Origin: an uncultured Gimesia sp. | GTDB lineage: Bacteria; Planctomycetota; Planctomycetia; Planctomycetales; Planctomycetaceae | Direction: 5' to 3' | NCBI RefSeq assembly: GCF_937910335.1 | Contig: NZ_CALEMX010000224.1 | Coordinates: 1-33,968, forward strand | DNA length: 33,968 bases | Part shown: piece by piece, positions 25,051-32,692 of the stretch | Layout: every line of letters starts with the position of its first letter | Position numbering within the stretch: position 1 is the stretch's first letter | Translations under genes and position numbers: made by a program | The notes under the pieces: generated by a model | The model's input: the letters and a program-made list of their open reading frames with translations, nothing else | Told to the model about the DNA's origin: nothing | Databases searched by the model: none

Positions 25051-26490
25051 ATGACATTACTGGAATTCTTGTTAATAGAATTGATCATTGGTACTGGGAT
25101 CGCTGCGTTTGTGATCTGGACGTTGAGGAAAAAATCGGCCAGACAGAAAGCAGAAGCTCAACAGGTTGCACCCTTACTCAAGGCACACTTTGATCCCGTT
25201 CTCACCAGTGATATTACCATTTCGGAGCGGAAGTTTCCTTTTCGTGTTCGGGCCGATTTGCAACGGGCCATTGACCGGCTGTTTGATGAAGATACGAACG
25301 TGCTCCACTTTTGCGGTGTAAGCGCTGTGTACTCCCAAAAAGGTTTGTCCTTAACCAGTTGTTTCGTGCCAGACATTCATTCTCCTGCGGTTGCGATTCC
25401 TCCCGAATACGAAGAAGTGAACGTGGGTGGTGATGATTCAGTCCGTGTTTTAAAAATTGGACTCTGGCTGCTTGAAAAAAATGGAGTTCGATTTGCCGTT
25501 TTGCTCTCACCCATCGGAAATTTTGGGAGAATCACGGGCTTGCGGTTTCAGGTAGGTACGCCGAATTCTCCCGAAGGCACAGAGATTACTCAGCAGTTCT
25601 TCAGACATTTAGAAGCGGCAATCATCGAGGCAAAAACCTATCGCGGGAAAGTCCTGTCCTTAGAAAAGTTGGAACACTCCTATTCTGGAGAATCAAAGGG
25701 CATTAACGTTCATCAACTCAGAACGGTGACAAGAGACCAGGTTATCTTACCAGAACCGACAATAGAACTATTAGAACGAAATGTGATTCAGTTCGTTGCA
25801 CAACGCGCACAACTTGCGAAGTACAAGCAAGCCACAAAAAAAGGAATCCTGTTCTACGGCCCGCCGGGGACTGGTAAAACACATACGATTCATTACCTTG
25901 CAAACGAATTGGAAGCACACACGACTTTACTGATTTCCGCAGAACAGGTAGGCATGTTAGATGAATACATGAGTCTGGCACGCTTGCTGCAACCCAGCAT
26001 CGTGGTGCTGGAAGATGTCGATCTGATTGCCCGAGACCGCAGGGATATGAACAGTGCCTGTGAGGAAGTACTGTTGAATAAATTGCTCAATGAGATGGAT
26101 GGATTGAAGCAGGATTGCGAAGTTCTATTTATTCTTACAACGAATCGTCCTGAAACATTGGAAGCGGCTTTGGCCTCTCGTCCCGGTCGTGTTGATCAGG
26201 CCATCGAATTTCCCTTACCCGATGAAGCGGGAAGAAAGAAGCTGATTCAACTCTATGCAACAGGTGTCTCTGTGAGTGATGAAGTTGTGGAAGAGGTAAT
26301 TCGAAGAACAGAAAAAGTCTCTGCATCATTTATTAAAGAGCTGGTGCGACGCTCAGTTCAATTCCATCTAGAACGAAAGGGGACAGGCGATCTATCCAGC
26401 GAAGATGTAATCAATGCACTTGACGAAATGTTGGTCAGAGGTGGTTCACTCAACTTAAAACTCTTAGGTGCCGAAAAAATAGCAAAATGA
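25051..26490 (+). CDS. membrane-anchored AAA ATPase
   Basis: 479 residues. One N-terminal transmembrane segment (residues ~7-24) is followed by a ~200-residue alpha/beta N-domain and then an AAA module: Walker A GPPGTGKT (~270-277), Walker B IVVLEDVDL (~316-324), sensor-1 LTTNRPE (~361), and the arginine-finger/box VII SRPGRVDQAIEF (~376-387). The C-terminal lid follows (EVIRRTEKVSASFIKELVRR). It resembles FtsH/Bcs1-type AAA proteins but has no HExxH metalloprotease domain, so it is likely a membrane unfoldase or remodeller. It may assemble with the 68-residue membrane protein 4 bp upstream. A decayed copy of its 3' end lies at 28022-28144. Confidence 0.9.
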   Translation: MTLLEFLLIELIIGTGIAAFVIWTLRKKSARQKAEAQQVAPLLKAHFDPVLTSDITISERKFPFRVRADLQRAIDRLFDEDTNVLHFCGVSAVYSQKGLSLTSCFVPDIHSPAVAIPPEYEEVNVGGDDSVRVLKIGLWLLEKNGVRFAVLLSPIGNFGRITGLRFQVGTPNSPEGTEITQQFFRHLEAAIIEAKTYRGKVLSLEKLEHSYSGESKGINVHQLRTVTRDQVILPEPTIELLERNVIQFVAQRAQLAKYKQATKKGILFYGPPGTGKTHTIHYLANELEAHTTLLISAEQVGMLDEYMSLARLLQPSIVVLEDVDLIARDRRDMNSACEEVLLNKLLNEMDGLKQDCEVLFILTTNRPETLEAALASRPGRVDQAIEFPLPDEAGRKKLIQLYATGVSVSDEVVEEVIRRTEKVSASFIKELVRRSVQFHLERKGTGDLSSEDVINALDEMLVRGGSLNLKLLGAEKIAK

Positions 26491-26530
26491 GCATGGCTAA
26501 AATATTATTAAACTCAATGGTGAGAAATTG

Positions 26531-26578
26531 ATGACACGAATCTTTCTAGCGAGCTGTGTGAGCGACTTCATTTCCTAA
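26531..26578 (+). pseudogene. remnant start of the four-helix membrane gene
   Basis: ATGACACGAATCTTTCTAGC matches ATGACGCGAATCTTTCTGGC at 28149 except at two third-codon positions. Translation MTRIFLAS then diverges and stops after 15 codons. It lies 40 nt after the AAA stop codon, the same relative order as at 28144/28149. Confidence 0.7.
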
Positions 26579-26680
26579 GTCTTTAAAACATTAACCGGGT
26601 AATAACATGTCTGTCGGCTTTTCGCAACCAGATGAAGACGGCGGGGGAGAAGAAAAACGTTCTGTATTTGAAAAGTCAGT

Positions 26681-27937
26681 TTATGATTCTGTACCATGAT
26701 CAGTATAAGGTTTTTGTTTCTCAAAACATTTTAATTGTGCTTCGCATCTGTGTAATTCAAGTTCAGGTGCTTTTGTACTTGACTCATTGATCCAGCGAAT
26801 CGCTTCGTCGAATTGTCCTACTTCAGCATATGCGGCTGCCAATGTGCCCAGGTCATTCCATTCAGTCGTATCTGCTAACTCACAGTTACGTAGCGCCAAT
26901 TGAAGGGCTTTGTTGCCATCGCGGTATTCGGGTACAGGACAGGTCGCCAGCAGCCAGGCCAGACAATTAATGGCATTTCTTGCTTCTGCATCGGATTGTA
27001 TGGCATGTTCAAAATCTGCTTGCGCTTTTTCAAATGCTTCCATCTTCAGATAAGTGTAACCGCGAGTAGTGAGAAGCTCCGCAGACTGATCCCCCAGTTC
27101 AAAAGCACGTGTATAATCATCAATGGCCTTGGGATAGAGTCCAGCTCCTGTATAAAGAAATCCACGATCAAAATAATGAGATGCTTCATTCTGATTTTGC
27201 TGGATTAAATCATCATAAGGTTTTTGTAGAACCGCGTTTAGATAATCACACTTGGATTGTCGGGTATTGCCAATTCTTTCTAAAGCAAATCCTCGGGAAA
27301 CAAAAATATCCGCAGACTGATATCCGAGTTCCATTGCACGACTATAGTCATCAATGGCGTTTGTAAACTGTTTTATTTCGATATAGAGATTTCCCCGCTC
27401 AATGTAATTATAAATATCGGTAGGCGAGAGCTGGATTGCTTTAGCAAAGTCTGCGAGGGCTTCTTCGGTCTTACCTAATTTTGAATAAGAACAAGCGCGA
27501 TTAAAGAGACCATCAAGGAAAGTAGGCTGCAGTTCCAGGCCGTGTGTTGTTTCGACTACAGACTGCTGGTGATTTTCGTTTAACGCATAGATGGCACCCC
27601 GATTTAAGAATGCAAAGTGATTGTCAGGCTGTAAGAGGATGATGGTGTTACAGTCAGAGAGTGCTTTATCGAGTTCATTAACACGAATATAAGCGTGCGA
27701 ACGGCCGAGGTAGGCATCAACTTGTTTCGGATGTCTCGCAATCACTTGTGAATACTTGGCAATTGCAGAATCGTAATCACCACGATGTAATAACCGGTCT
27801 CCCTGTTTTACAATACGATTTGAGAAAAGGCGTGGTATTGAGAAGGAGCGTGGTAAGCGATAGATCCACCTCAATACCAGGAACAGATATCCTACTAGAA
27901 ATACTACACCGAAGATAATAAAGATCGAATCAACCAT
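26681..27937 (-). CDS. membrane-anchored TPR protein
   Basis: 418 residues from the ATG at 27937 (MVDSIFIIFGVVF); the frame opens 10 codons earlier. One transmembrane segment at ~4-23 (SIFIIFGVVFLVGYLFLVL). From ~55 to ~345 there are about nine tetratricopeptide repeats, recognisable as GDYDSAIAKYSQVIARHP, ELDKALSDCNTIILLQPDN, KTEEALADFAKAIQLSP, QFTNAIDDYSRAMELG, LYPKAIDDYTRAFELG, AFEKAQADFEHAI. A final Cys/His-containing segment (LAWLLATCPVPEYRDG) resembles the tail seen in planctomycete TPR proteins. Likely a protein-interaction scaffold facing cytoplasm or periplasm. It is inserted between the duplicated AAA/membrane-protein segments, on the opposite strand. Confidence 0.88.
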   Translation of the reverse strand: MVDSIFIIFGVVFLVGYLFLVLRWIYRLPRSFSIPRLFSNRIVKQGDRLLHRGDYDSAIAKYSQVIARHPKQVDAYLGRSHAYIRVNELDKALSDCNTIILLQPDNHFAFLNRGAIYALNENHQQSVVETTHGLELQPTFLDGLFNRACSYSKLGKTEEALADFAKAIQLSPTDIYNYIERGNLYIEIKQFTNAIDDYSRAMELGYQSADIFVSRGFALERIGNTRQSKCDYLNAVLQKPYDDLIQQNQNEASHYFDRGFLYTGAGLYPKAIDDYTRAFELGDQSAELLTTRGYTYLKMEAFEKAQADFEHAIQSDAEARNAINCLAWLLATCPVPEYRDGNKALQLALRNCELADTTEWNDLGTLAAAYAEVGQFDEAIRWINESSTKAPELELHRCEAQLKCFEKQKPYTDHGTES

Positions 27938-28021
27938 GAACAGTGTCCTCTTAACTTGGCATGCCATTTTCTGATTATACCTGTTCTCAAGTTGAACGCT
28001 ACCGTTTTGATATCTATGATC

Positions 28022-28144
28022 CAGGAGGCAGAAGCAGGTGAAATCTTCGATAGGGCTATCAGGAACGTTCTCGATGAAATTTTAAACAGTGACTGTTCGC
28101 TCAACTGAAAACTCTTCGGTGCAGAGAAAATGGGGAACGGATAA
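28022..28144 (+). pseudogene. decayed 3' end of a second AAA ATPase gene
   Basis: One frame reads AIRNVLDEILNSDCSLN*KL followed by FGAEKMGNG*. It aligns with the C-terminus of the intact AAA protein, VINALDEMLVRGGSLNLKL followed by LGAEKIAK*. A TGA stop replaces the Leu codon after SLN. No Walker motifs precede it; the rest of the gene is lost and replaced by the TPR gene's upstream region. The stop lies 4 nt before the four-helix gene's ATG. Confidence 0.75.
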
Positions 28145-28148
28145 TCAA

Positions 28149-28553
28149 ATGACGCGAATCTTTCTGGCGCTTATGGGAATCCTTTATGTTTTGCTGGCAC
28201 TCTGGTGTGCAATCGCACCTGAGTCCACTTCACAGTCTGTCGGATTCACACTGCAACCCGGCTCAGGTCAGTCTGAATTTCTGACAGTCTATGGAGGCCT
28301 GGAACTGGGGTTGGCATTGGTTTTCCTTTGGCCTCTATTACAAAGAGCAGTCACGCAGTTTTCGCTGGGAGTTTGTCTGATGGTTCATGGTTCACTGGTA
28401 TTATTTAGAACCGTCGGCTTCTTCTTGTTTACCGGTTTTGAATCAACAACCTTCTATCTGGCTGGCGGCGAATGGCTCATTTTTCTGATCAGCTTGACGC
28501 TCCTATATCGCCAGAGAGACTCAACGGCGCGAGATGTGGAATTTAAAAATTAG
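28149..28553 (+). CDS. four-helix membrane protein, DUF4345-like
   Basis: 134 residues from the ATG at 28149; the open frame 20 codons upstream only reflects the decayed AAA sequence read in another frame. Four hydrophobic segments: IFLALMGILYVLLALWCA, YGGLELGLALVFLWPLL, FSLGVCLMVHGSLVLFR and LAGGEWLIFLISLTLLY. The YGGLE.G motif and length fit the DUF4345/DoxX-like four-helix membrane proteins, but this is a weak assignment. Position directly after a decayed AAA 3' end suggests it was once the downstream partner of an AAA ATPase. Confidence 0.75.
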   Translation: MTRIFLALMGILYVLLALWCAIAPESTSQSVGFTLQPGSGQSEFLTVYGGLELGLALVFLWPLLQRAVTQFSLGVCLMVHGSLVLFRTVGFFLFTGFESTTFYLAGGEWLIFLISLTLLYRQRDSTARDVEFKN

Positions 28554-28635
28554 CTGGATCTTCCGAAGTTGATATCTGAGAACTTGAAATGAAGCGACGA
28601 AAATGAGGTAATGTGATCATCCAGAGCGATACGAT

Positions 28636-29151
28636 TTAGAGAATCGGTAAAACGTCAAACGCTAATGGCCGCTTCCCTTCTTCAACAAAAAATGCATATT
28701 GCCGCAGGTATTCAATAGCCGGTCCGAGTAGATATTGTTTCCACTCTTTCACATTCTCATTATGCTGACGCAACGACTCTACTTCGTCCAATAAATCATC
28801 ACAGGACTCCCACCATTCACGAATTAATCTTAATGTCCAATGCACGTCTCCATCCGCACCGTAGCCTTCGAATGGATCAAAGTTGGCCGCTTGCAGAATA
28901 CAATCCAATTCAAAGAGATCCGTTGGTTGACGAAAAATGAATTCTTGACCAACATCATCCACCATCACGTTGAATGGTGCTTCCTGTGGGCCTGTCAAGC
29001 AGGTGTCAGTCATCGCACCATAAAAAAGGCCCGGGATATTAAAGCGGTTGCATTCCGAAAAGTTGCCGTTGAAATAATTCGTTTCCTTGATCATTCGTTT
29101 CGGAACGAGATCGGCAATGTCTGAAAGGTCATACCAGGTCTTTTCGCTCAT
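28636..29151 (-). CDS. hypothetical protein
   Basis: 171 residues from the ATG at 29151 (MSEKTWYDLSDIADLVPKR); the frame extends 25 codons upstream without a better start. Soluble, acidic, rich in Trp/Tyr/Phe, with WTLRLIREWWESCDDLLDEVESL and WKQYLLGPAIEYLRQYAFFVEEG suggesting two long helices at the C-terminus. No family recognised. A terminator for the upstream minus-strand gene separates the two, so this gene has its own promoter. Confidence 0.65.
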   Translation of the reverse strand: MSEKTWYDLSDIADLVPKRMIKETNYFNGNFSECNRFNIPGLFYGAMTDTCLTGPQEAPFNVMVDDVGQEFIFRQPTDLFELDCILQAANFDPFEGYGADGDVHWTLRLIREWWESCDDLLDEVESLRQHNENVKEWKQYLLGPAIEYLRQYAFFVEEGKRPLAFDVLPIL

Positions 29152-29232
29152 TGTTGAATAATCCTCAATCGCAAGAGAGACCGTAGATCTTACATAAAAC
29201 TTTTCATGCTGGTAGAAAATATACAACGATGA

Positions 29233-29270
29233 TAAAAAATTGCCCCTTCCTTATTAGAATGAAAGGGGCA
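29233..29270 (-). terminator. intrinsic terminator of the 29297-30100 gene
   Basis: On the minus strand TGCCCCTT pairs with AAGGGGCA around a 14-nt loop and is followed by ATTTTTT. It begins 27 nt after the stop codon of the upstream gene. Confidence 0.85.
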
Positions 29271-29296
29271 GTGAAATAGTTTTCTGAATAGATAAT

Positions 29297-30100
29297 TCAA
29301 TCCAGAAATGCCACGTTTCGCATGGCCCGTGATTGATTTTCAGTATTCATCACAACCTGATGCCAATCATGCAGCTTGATGGTTTTATGATCGGGATGGC
29401 GAATACGTCCTCGTACATAAACAGCCGGATTACGCCGCATCGTTCTCCAGTTCCAATTCTTAGCGTTTCCGTTACGAGATATAATGCGATGATAATTTTC
29501 TGCGGTTACTCCATTCCGGTGATGAGAACAAACATAAACCGTTTCGCCGCCGATTCGATAACAATCGTCGGCCCAGTGTGGTTTGCCTCCGTTTCCGCGA
29601 ACTAAAGGCTCGTTCTGTAAAGTCAAGGCATCATCAATTTTAAAATCTCGAACAGGTAGAAAGAACCATTCCCCCTGTCGAACATAAGCGGCATTCTTTC
29701 GACGGTTTCGGGATCTTCCTGCAACGCGTTTTTGCGCCTGTGCAATCTGAACCTCGCGCGGCTTTAACGCTTCCTTTGCTTGACCGACTGTGCCAACCGA
29801 TGCGGATTCAGGAATTGCCGCCACAAACCAATGTCGCTCATCATGACCGCAAAGATACTTGTTTTTTTCATCGTTTTCACGAATCATTAACAGCAGATGA
29901 CGATCGCGTGGTTGAAGATTAAGGACTTGCAGCTCTGCGTTGTCTTGATGTTCAATTTCGAAGAACTCTCCTCGACGGTCGACACCAATATCAAGAGACA
30001 CTAGACGTTTTGAAGAGCGAGTACGGATATTCGATTCGTCTTTCGTTTTCAATCGTGCGCCGATTCGGTCAAACTGATTGTTTAATAATGTAGTATTCAT
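29297..30100 (-). CDS. conserved-looking hypothetical protein
   Basis: 267 residues from the ATG at 30100 (MNTTLLNNQFDRIGARLK); 29 more codons are open upstream but look like antisense noise. Visible parts: a beta-rich N-domain (SLDIGVDRRGEFFEI, LQVLNLQPRDRHLLLMIREN), CGHDERHWFVAAIP with Cys/His residues, a basic helix (REVQIAQAQKRVAGRSRNRR), and a C-domain with FFLPVRDF, CYRIGGETVYVCSHHRNGV and YVRGRIRHPDHKTIKLHDWH. It gives the impression of a stand-alone soluble domain protein carried by many bacteria, but I do not recognise a named family. It has its own terminator. Confidence 0.7.
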   Translation of the reverse strand: MNTTLLNNQFDRIGARLKTKDESNIRTRSSKRLVSLDIGVDRRGEFFEIEHQDNAELQVLNLQPRDRHLLLMIRENDEKNKYLCGHDERHWFVAAIPESASVGTVGQAKEALKPREVQIAQAQKRVAGRSRNRRKNAAYVRQGEWFFLPVRDFKIDDALTLQNEPLVRGNGGKPHWADDCYRIGGETVYVCSHHRNGVTAENYHRIISRNGNAKNWNWRTMRRNPAVYVRGRIRHPDHKTIKLHDWHQVVMNTENQSRAMRNVAFLD

Positions 30101-30214
30101 GACTCTAGGACATAACAATGTGCGAAAGGTTCGCATGGATATCATGGAATCTCTTACAGGAACTGCTGATTTCGACAGGCGCTGCAAAGATTATCGAAAT
30201 CACAATGAACGAAG

Positions 30215-30385
30215 CTAATTGGGGTGCTGGATGCAACAGTAGCATTGAAAATATGCGCGGTCGCATTCTGGTGGAAGTACGAGAATAGTTTCAGAAATTA
30301 TCAGTCCTGCAACGAAAATCACCAGCATCACTACACCCAGCCAGAAAATCGTATCGCCGGCCACACGCATCCAGCGCGTCTTCAT
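30215..30385 (-). CDS. possible 56-residue single-helix membrane peptide
   Basis: A short minus-strand frame reads MKTRWMRVAGDTIFWLGV followed by VMLVIFVAGLIISETILVL, giving one convincing transmembrane helix (about residues 11-36) after a basic start. A Cys-rich tail (CDRAYFQCYCC) ends the frame at 56 residues. It starts 65 bp from the divergent arsR ATG. There is no clear Shine-Dalgarno site, so it may be chance. If real, it would share the intergenic region with the arsenic promoter. Confidence 0.35.
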   Translation of the reverse strand: MKTRWMRVAGDTIFWLGVVMLVIFVAGLIISETILVLPPECDRAYFQCYCCIQHPN

Positions 30386-30408
30386 GTCAAACTGTTTTCA
30401 TGCTAAGC

Positions 30409-30438
30409 TTGACAGTTTCTGTTTGTACTTGGTAATAT
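30409..30438 (+). promoter_or_regulatory. sigma70-like promoter of the ars operon
   Basis: TTGACA (30409-30414), 18-nt spacer, TAATAT (30433-30438). The expected transcription start, about 7 nt later, is only ~6 nt before the arsR ATG, so the arsR mRNA should be nearly leaderless; no Shine-Dalgarno sequence precedes the ATG. Confidence 0.75.
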
Positions 30439-30452
30439 GGCAATATAGCCAT
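30437..30452. promoter_or_regulatory. inverted repeat, candidate ArsR operator
   Basis: ATGGC-AATATA-GCCAT overlaps the end of the -10 element, the predicted start point and the first bases of the arsR ATG. This position would let bound ArsR block initiation. Confidence 0.55.
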
Positions 30453-30771
30453 GAAAGAAAAACTACGAAAACAATATGAAGCAAGAGCAAAGATCGCCAA
30501 AGCGATGGCGCACCCCAGTCGTTTGCTGATGCTTGATCTACTGCAAAAACAGGAGATGTGTGTCGGCGAGTTGACCGAGCAGGTCGGCGCAGATCAATCG
30601 ACCGTATCGAAACATCTCGCCATTCTGAAAGAGGTCGGCTTGATTGATGTCCGCAAGGCGGGCGCCCTCAGTTACTACCGGGTTACCTGTGGTTGCCTCG
30701 ACGGTTTCTTTTCCTGCATGGAGACGGTTCTGCTGTCAGATGTCAAGGGGCGCCAAAAGTCGCTCAAGTAA
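30451..30771 (+). CDS. arsR: ArsR-family metalloid-responsive repressor
   Basis: 106 residues, winged-helix repressor. AMAHPSRLLMLDLLQ is the classic ArsR alpha-2 region; ELTEQVGADQSTVSKHLAILKEVGL is the recognition helix-turn-helix, followed by the wing (VRKAGALSYYRV). Cys residues fitting As(III) binding are C37 (in EMCVGEL) and the C-terminal cluster C80, C82, C89 (TCGC...SC). The E. coli-type ELCVCD motif is absent, so the site is of a different ArsR type. First gene of the operon, 28 nt upstream of acr3, with the operator/promoter directly in front and a near-leaderless start. Confidence 0.92.
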   Translation: MKEKLRKQYEARAKIAKAMAHPSRLLMLDLLQKQEMCVGELTEQVGADQSTVSKHLAILKEVGLIDVRKAGALSYYRVTCGCLDGFFSCMETVLLSDVKGRQKSLK

Positions 30772-30799
30772 TTAAAGAGCTTTGAAGGAAATGTATTTA

Positions 30800-32053
30800 A
30801 TGTCCGCAGAGGAGAGTTGTTCGGCTACTGGGAATCAGGGAATCAGTTTTTTTGAACGATACCTGACCGTGTGGGTTGCCCTGTGTATCGTTGCCGGAAT
30901 CATTCTGGGGAAATTGGCGCCGGGTTTTGCGCAAACACTCGATGGCATGGCCCTCTATGTCAACGATGCCCCCGTGATTTCAATTCCTATTGCGGTCTGC
31001 CTGTTCTTCATGATGTATCCCATCATGGTGAAAATTGATTTCGGTGAAGTTCTCAAAGCGGGCAAGGCCCTGCGCCCCGTAGGATTGACGCTCTTCATCA
31101 ATTGGGCGATTAAGCCGTTTACCATGTATGCGATTGCCAGCTTCTTCCTGGGCACGCTCTTCCTTGCATTCATCGGACCCGAAGCAGTCGATTATGTGAA
31201 AATGCCTTTTGGAGCGAATCTCGCGGTCGGAGCCGAATATGGATCGGGGAAAGTCGTGCTCGTCGAAGGTGTGAAGATGCTGGAAGTTCCCCTGTGGCGA
31301 AGTTATCTGGCAGGCTGCATCTTACTGGGAATTGCACCCTGTACGGCGATGGTGCTGGTATGGGGCTTTCTCGCAAAAGGAAACGATGGACACACGCTGG
31401 TGATGGTCGCCATCAATTCGCTGGCGATGTTAGTTCTCTACGGCGTCTTAGGCGGATACTTGCTCGGTGTGGGAAAACTTCCCGTTCCCTGGCAAGCCTT
31501 GCTGCTTTCGATAGGTGTCTATGTCGCACTTCCGCTGGTGGCGGGGTTCTTTTCGCGAAAGTGGCTGATTGCCAGTAAAGGCGAAACCTGGTTTCGTGAG
31601 AAATTTCTGCATGTTCTCACGCCGGTGACCATCGCAGCGCTGCTGGCGACTCTGGTTTTACTTTTTTCATTCAAAGGTGAAACCATTTTGAATAACCCGA
31701 TGACGATTCTCTGGATCGCCATTCCATTGTTTCTTCAGACCATTTTGATCTTTGCTATAGGGTACGTACTGGCGAAGGTCATGGGATTGACTTACGACAA
31801 CGCGGCTCCTACAGCAATGATCGGCGCTTCTAATCATTTCGAAGTTGCTATCGCTACCGCAACGATGCTCTACGGGTTATCTTCGGGGGCGGCACTCGCC
31901 ACGGTTGTGGGCGTGCTGATTGAGGTGCCGCTGATGTTGATGCTGGTTAAGTTCTGCTTGAAAACTCAAAACTGGTTTCCGCATCATACCTCTGCGGAAC
32001 CGACTGACTCACGAACATCTGATTCTGTGAGTGACGAAAAGAAAATAATATAA
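30800..32053 (+). CDS. acr3: ACR3-family arsenite efflux permease
   Basis: 417 residues from the ATG at 30800, preceded by AAGGA at 10 nt; TTG and ATG codons 18 and 9 nt earlier are open but sit on or too near the ribosome site. About ten transmembrane helices. Family hallmarks: [33 protein letters not shown] with the essential Cys near residue 181, and [19 protein letters not shown] with the conserved Glu. Exports As(OH)3 across the inner membrane using the proton gradient. An insertion of about 35 residues between helices (GPEAVDYVK...EYGSGKVV) is longer than in many ACR3 proteins but occurs in one ACR3 subgroup. The short C-terminal tail is Ser/Asp-rich. Confidence 0.95.
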   Translation: MSAEESCSATGNQGISFFERYLTVWVALCIVAGIILGKLAPGFAQTLDGMALYVNDAPVISIPIAVCLFFMMYPIMVKIDFGEVLKAGKALRPVGLTLFINWAIKPFTMYAIASFFLGTLFLAFIGPEAVDYVKMPFGANLAVGAEYGSGKVVLVEGVKMLEVPLWRSYLAGCILLGIAPCTAMVLVWGFLAKGNDGHTLVMVAINSLAMLVLYGVLGGYLLGVGKLPVPWQALLLSIGVYVALPLVAGFFSRKWLIASKGETWFREKFLHVLTPVTIAALLATLVLLFSFKGETILNNPMTILWIAIPLFLQTILIFAIGYVLAKVMGLTYDNAAPTAMIGASNHFEVAIATATMLYGLSSGAALATVVGVLIEVPLMLMLVKFCLKTQNWFPHHTSAEPTDSRTSDSVSDEKKII

Positions 32054-32075
32054 AACAACATAAGGGAATCATAAA

Positions 32076-32480
32076 ATGAAACGCGTATTAATTCTATGTA
32101 CGGGAAACTCCTGCCGCTCTCAGATGGCGGAAGAATTATGGGAAACGCTGGGTGCAGGTGAATGGCAGGCAGAGTCGGCGGGATCAAAACCCTCCGGATA
32201 TGTGCATCCATTGGCAATCCAGGCGATGCAGGAACTGGAAATCGACCTCTCTACCAACACGAGCAAATCGCTCGACCAGTTCAAAGATCAGCCGTTCGAT
32301 CTGGTTGTGACCGTCTGTGATAATGCGAAAGAATCCTGTCCCGTCTTTTCCGGTGCCACAGAAACACTGCACTGGCCCTTCGATGATCCCGCAGACGCCA
32401 CCGGCTCCGATGACGAAAAGATGCACATGTTTCGTCGCGTCCGTGATGAAATCAAAGCCAAAATCGAGTCTTATCTATAA
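32076..32480 (+). CDS. arsC: arsenate reductase, thioredoxin-coupled LMW-PTP type
   Basis: 134 residues. Low-molecular-weight phosphatase fold with the P-loop CTGNSCRSQMAEE (nucleophile C8, R14) and the redox pair C81 and C88 in TVCDNAKESCPVF, the arrangement of S. aureus pI258/B. subtilis ArsC. It reduces As(V) to As(III) using a Cys relay recycled by thioredoxin, feeding the Acr3 pump. The HWPFDDPAD motif carries the general-acid Asp. AAGGGA lies about 9 nt upstream. Third gene of the operon, 22 nt after acr3. Confidence 0.96.
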   Translation: MKRVLILCTGNSCRSQMAEELWETLGAGEWQAESAGSKPSGYVHPLAIQAMQELEIDLSTNTSKSLDQFKDQPFDLVVTVCDNAKESCPVFSGATETLHWPFDDPADATGSDDEKMHMFRRVRDEIKAKIESYL

Positions 32481-32585
32481 CAGGACTCTGCTAGCAGCAG
32501 CTTCCGAGATAACTGGATTCCAGGCGTATTTCTGAGTTTTTATACCATGACCATGAGAGGAGAACGTGGAAAGTACAAATAATAA

Positions 32586-32612
32586 TTGACATATAAATAA
32601 TGAACATATAAA
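32586..32612 (+). promoter_or_regulatory. possible promoter of the pirin gene
   Basis: TTGACA and TATAAA are separated by 15 nt (shorter than ideal), about 80 nt before the ATG at 32693. Two direct copies of ACATATAAA overlap this region (from 32590 and 32605). Confidence 0.35.
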
Positions 32613-32692
32613 CTAAAGGAGATGGCCGAACAATAAGATATGTCAATCAATCAACGTGATCAGGATTAGAATCAGAAACAGGGAGTGAATCA

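Noticed and set aside
26608-26698. 30-residue plus-strand frame (MSVGFSQPDEDGGGEEKRS...)
   Set aside because: Too short, no ribosome site, and its 3' end overlaps the TPR gene on the other strand.
32490-32499. CTGCTAGCAG palindrome after arsC as a terminator
   Set aside because: No loop and no T-run; too short.
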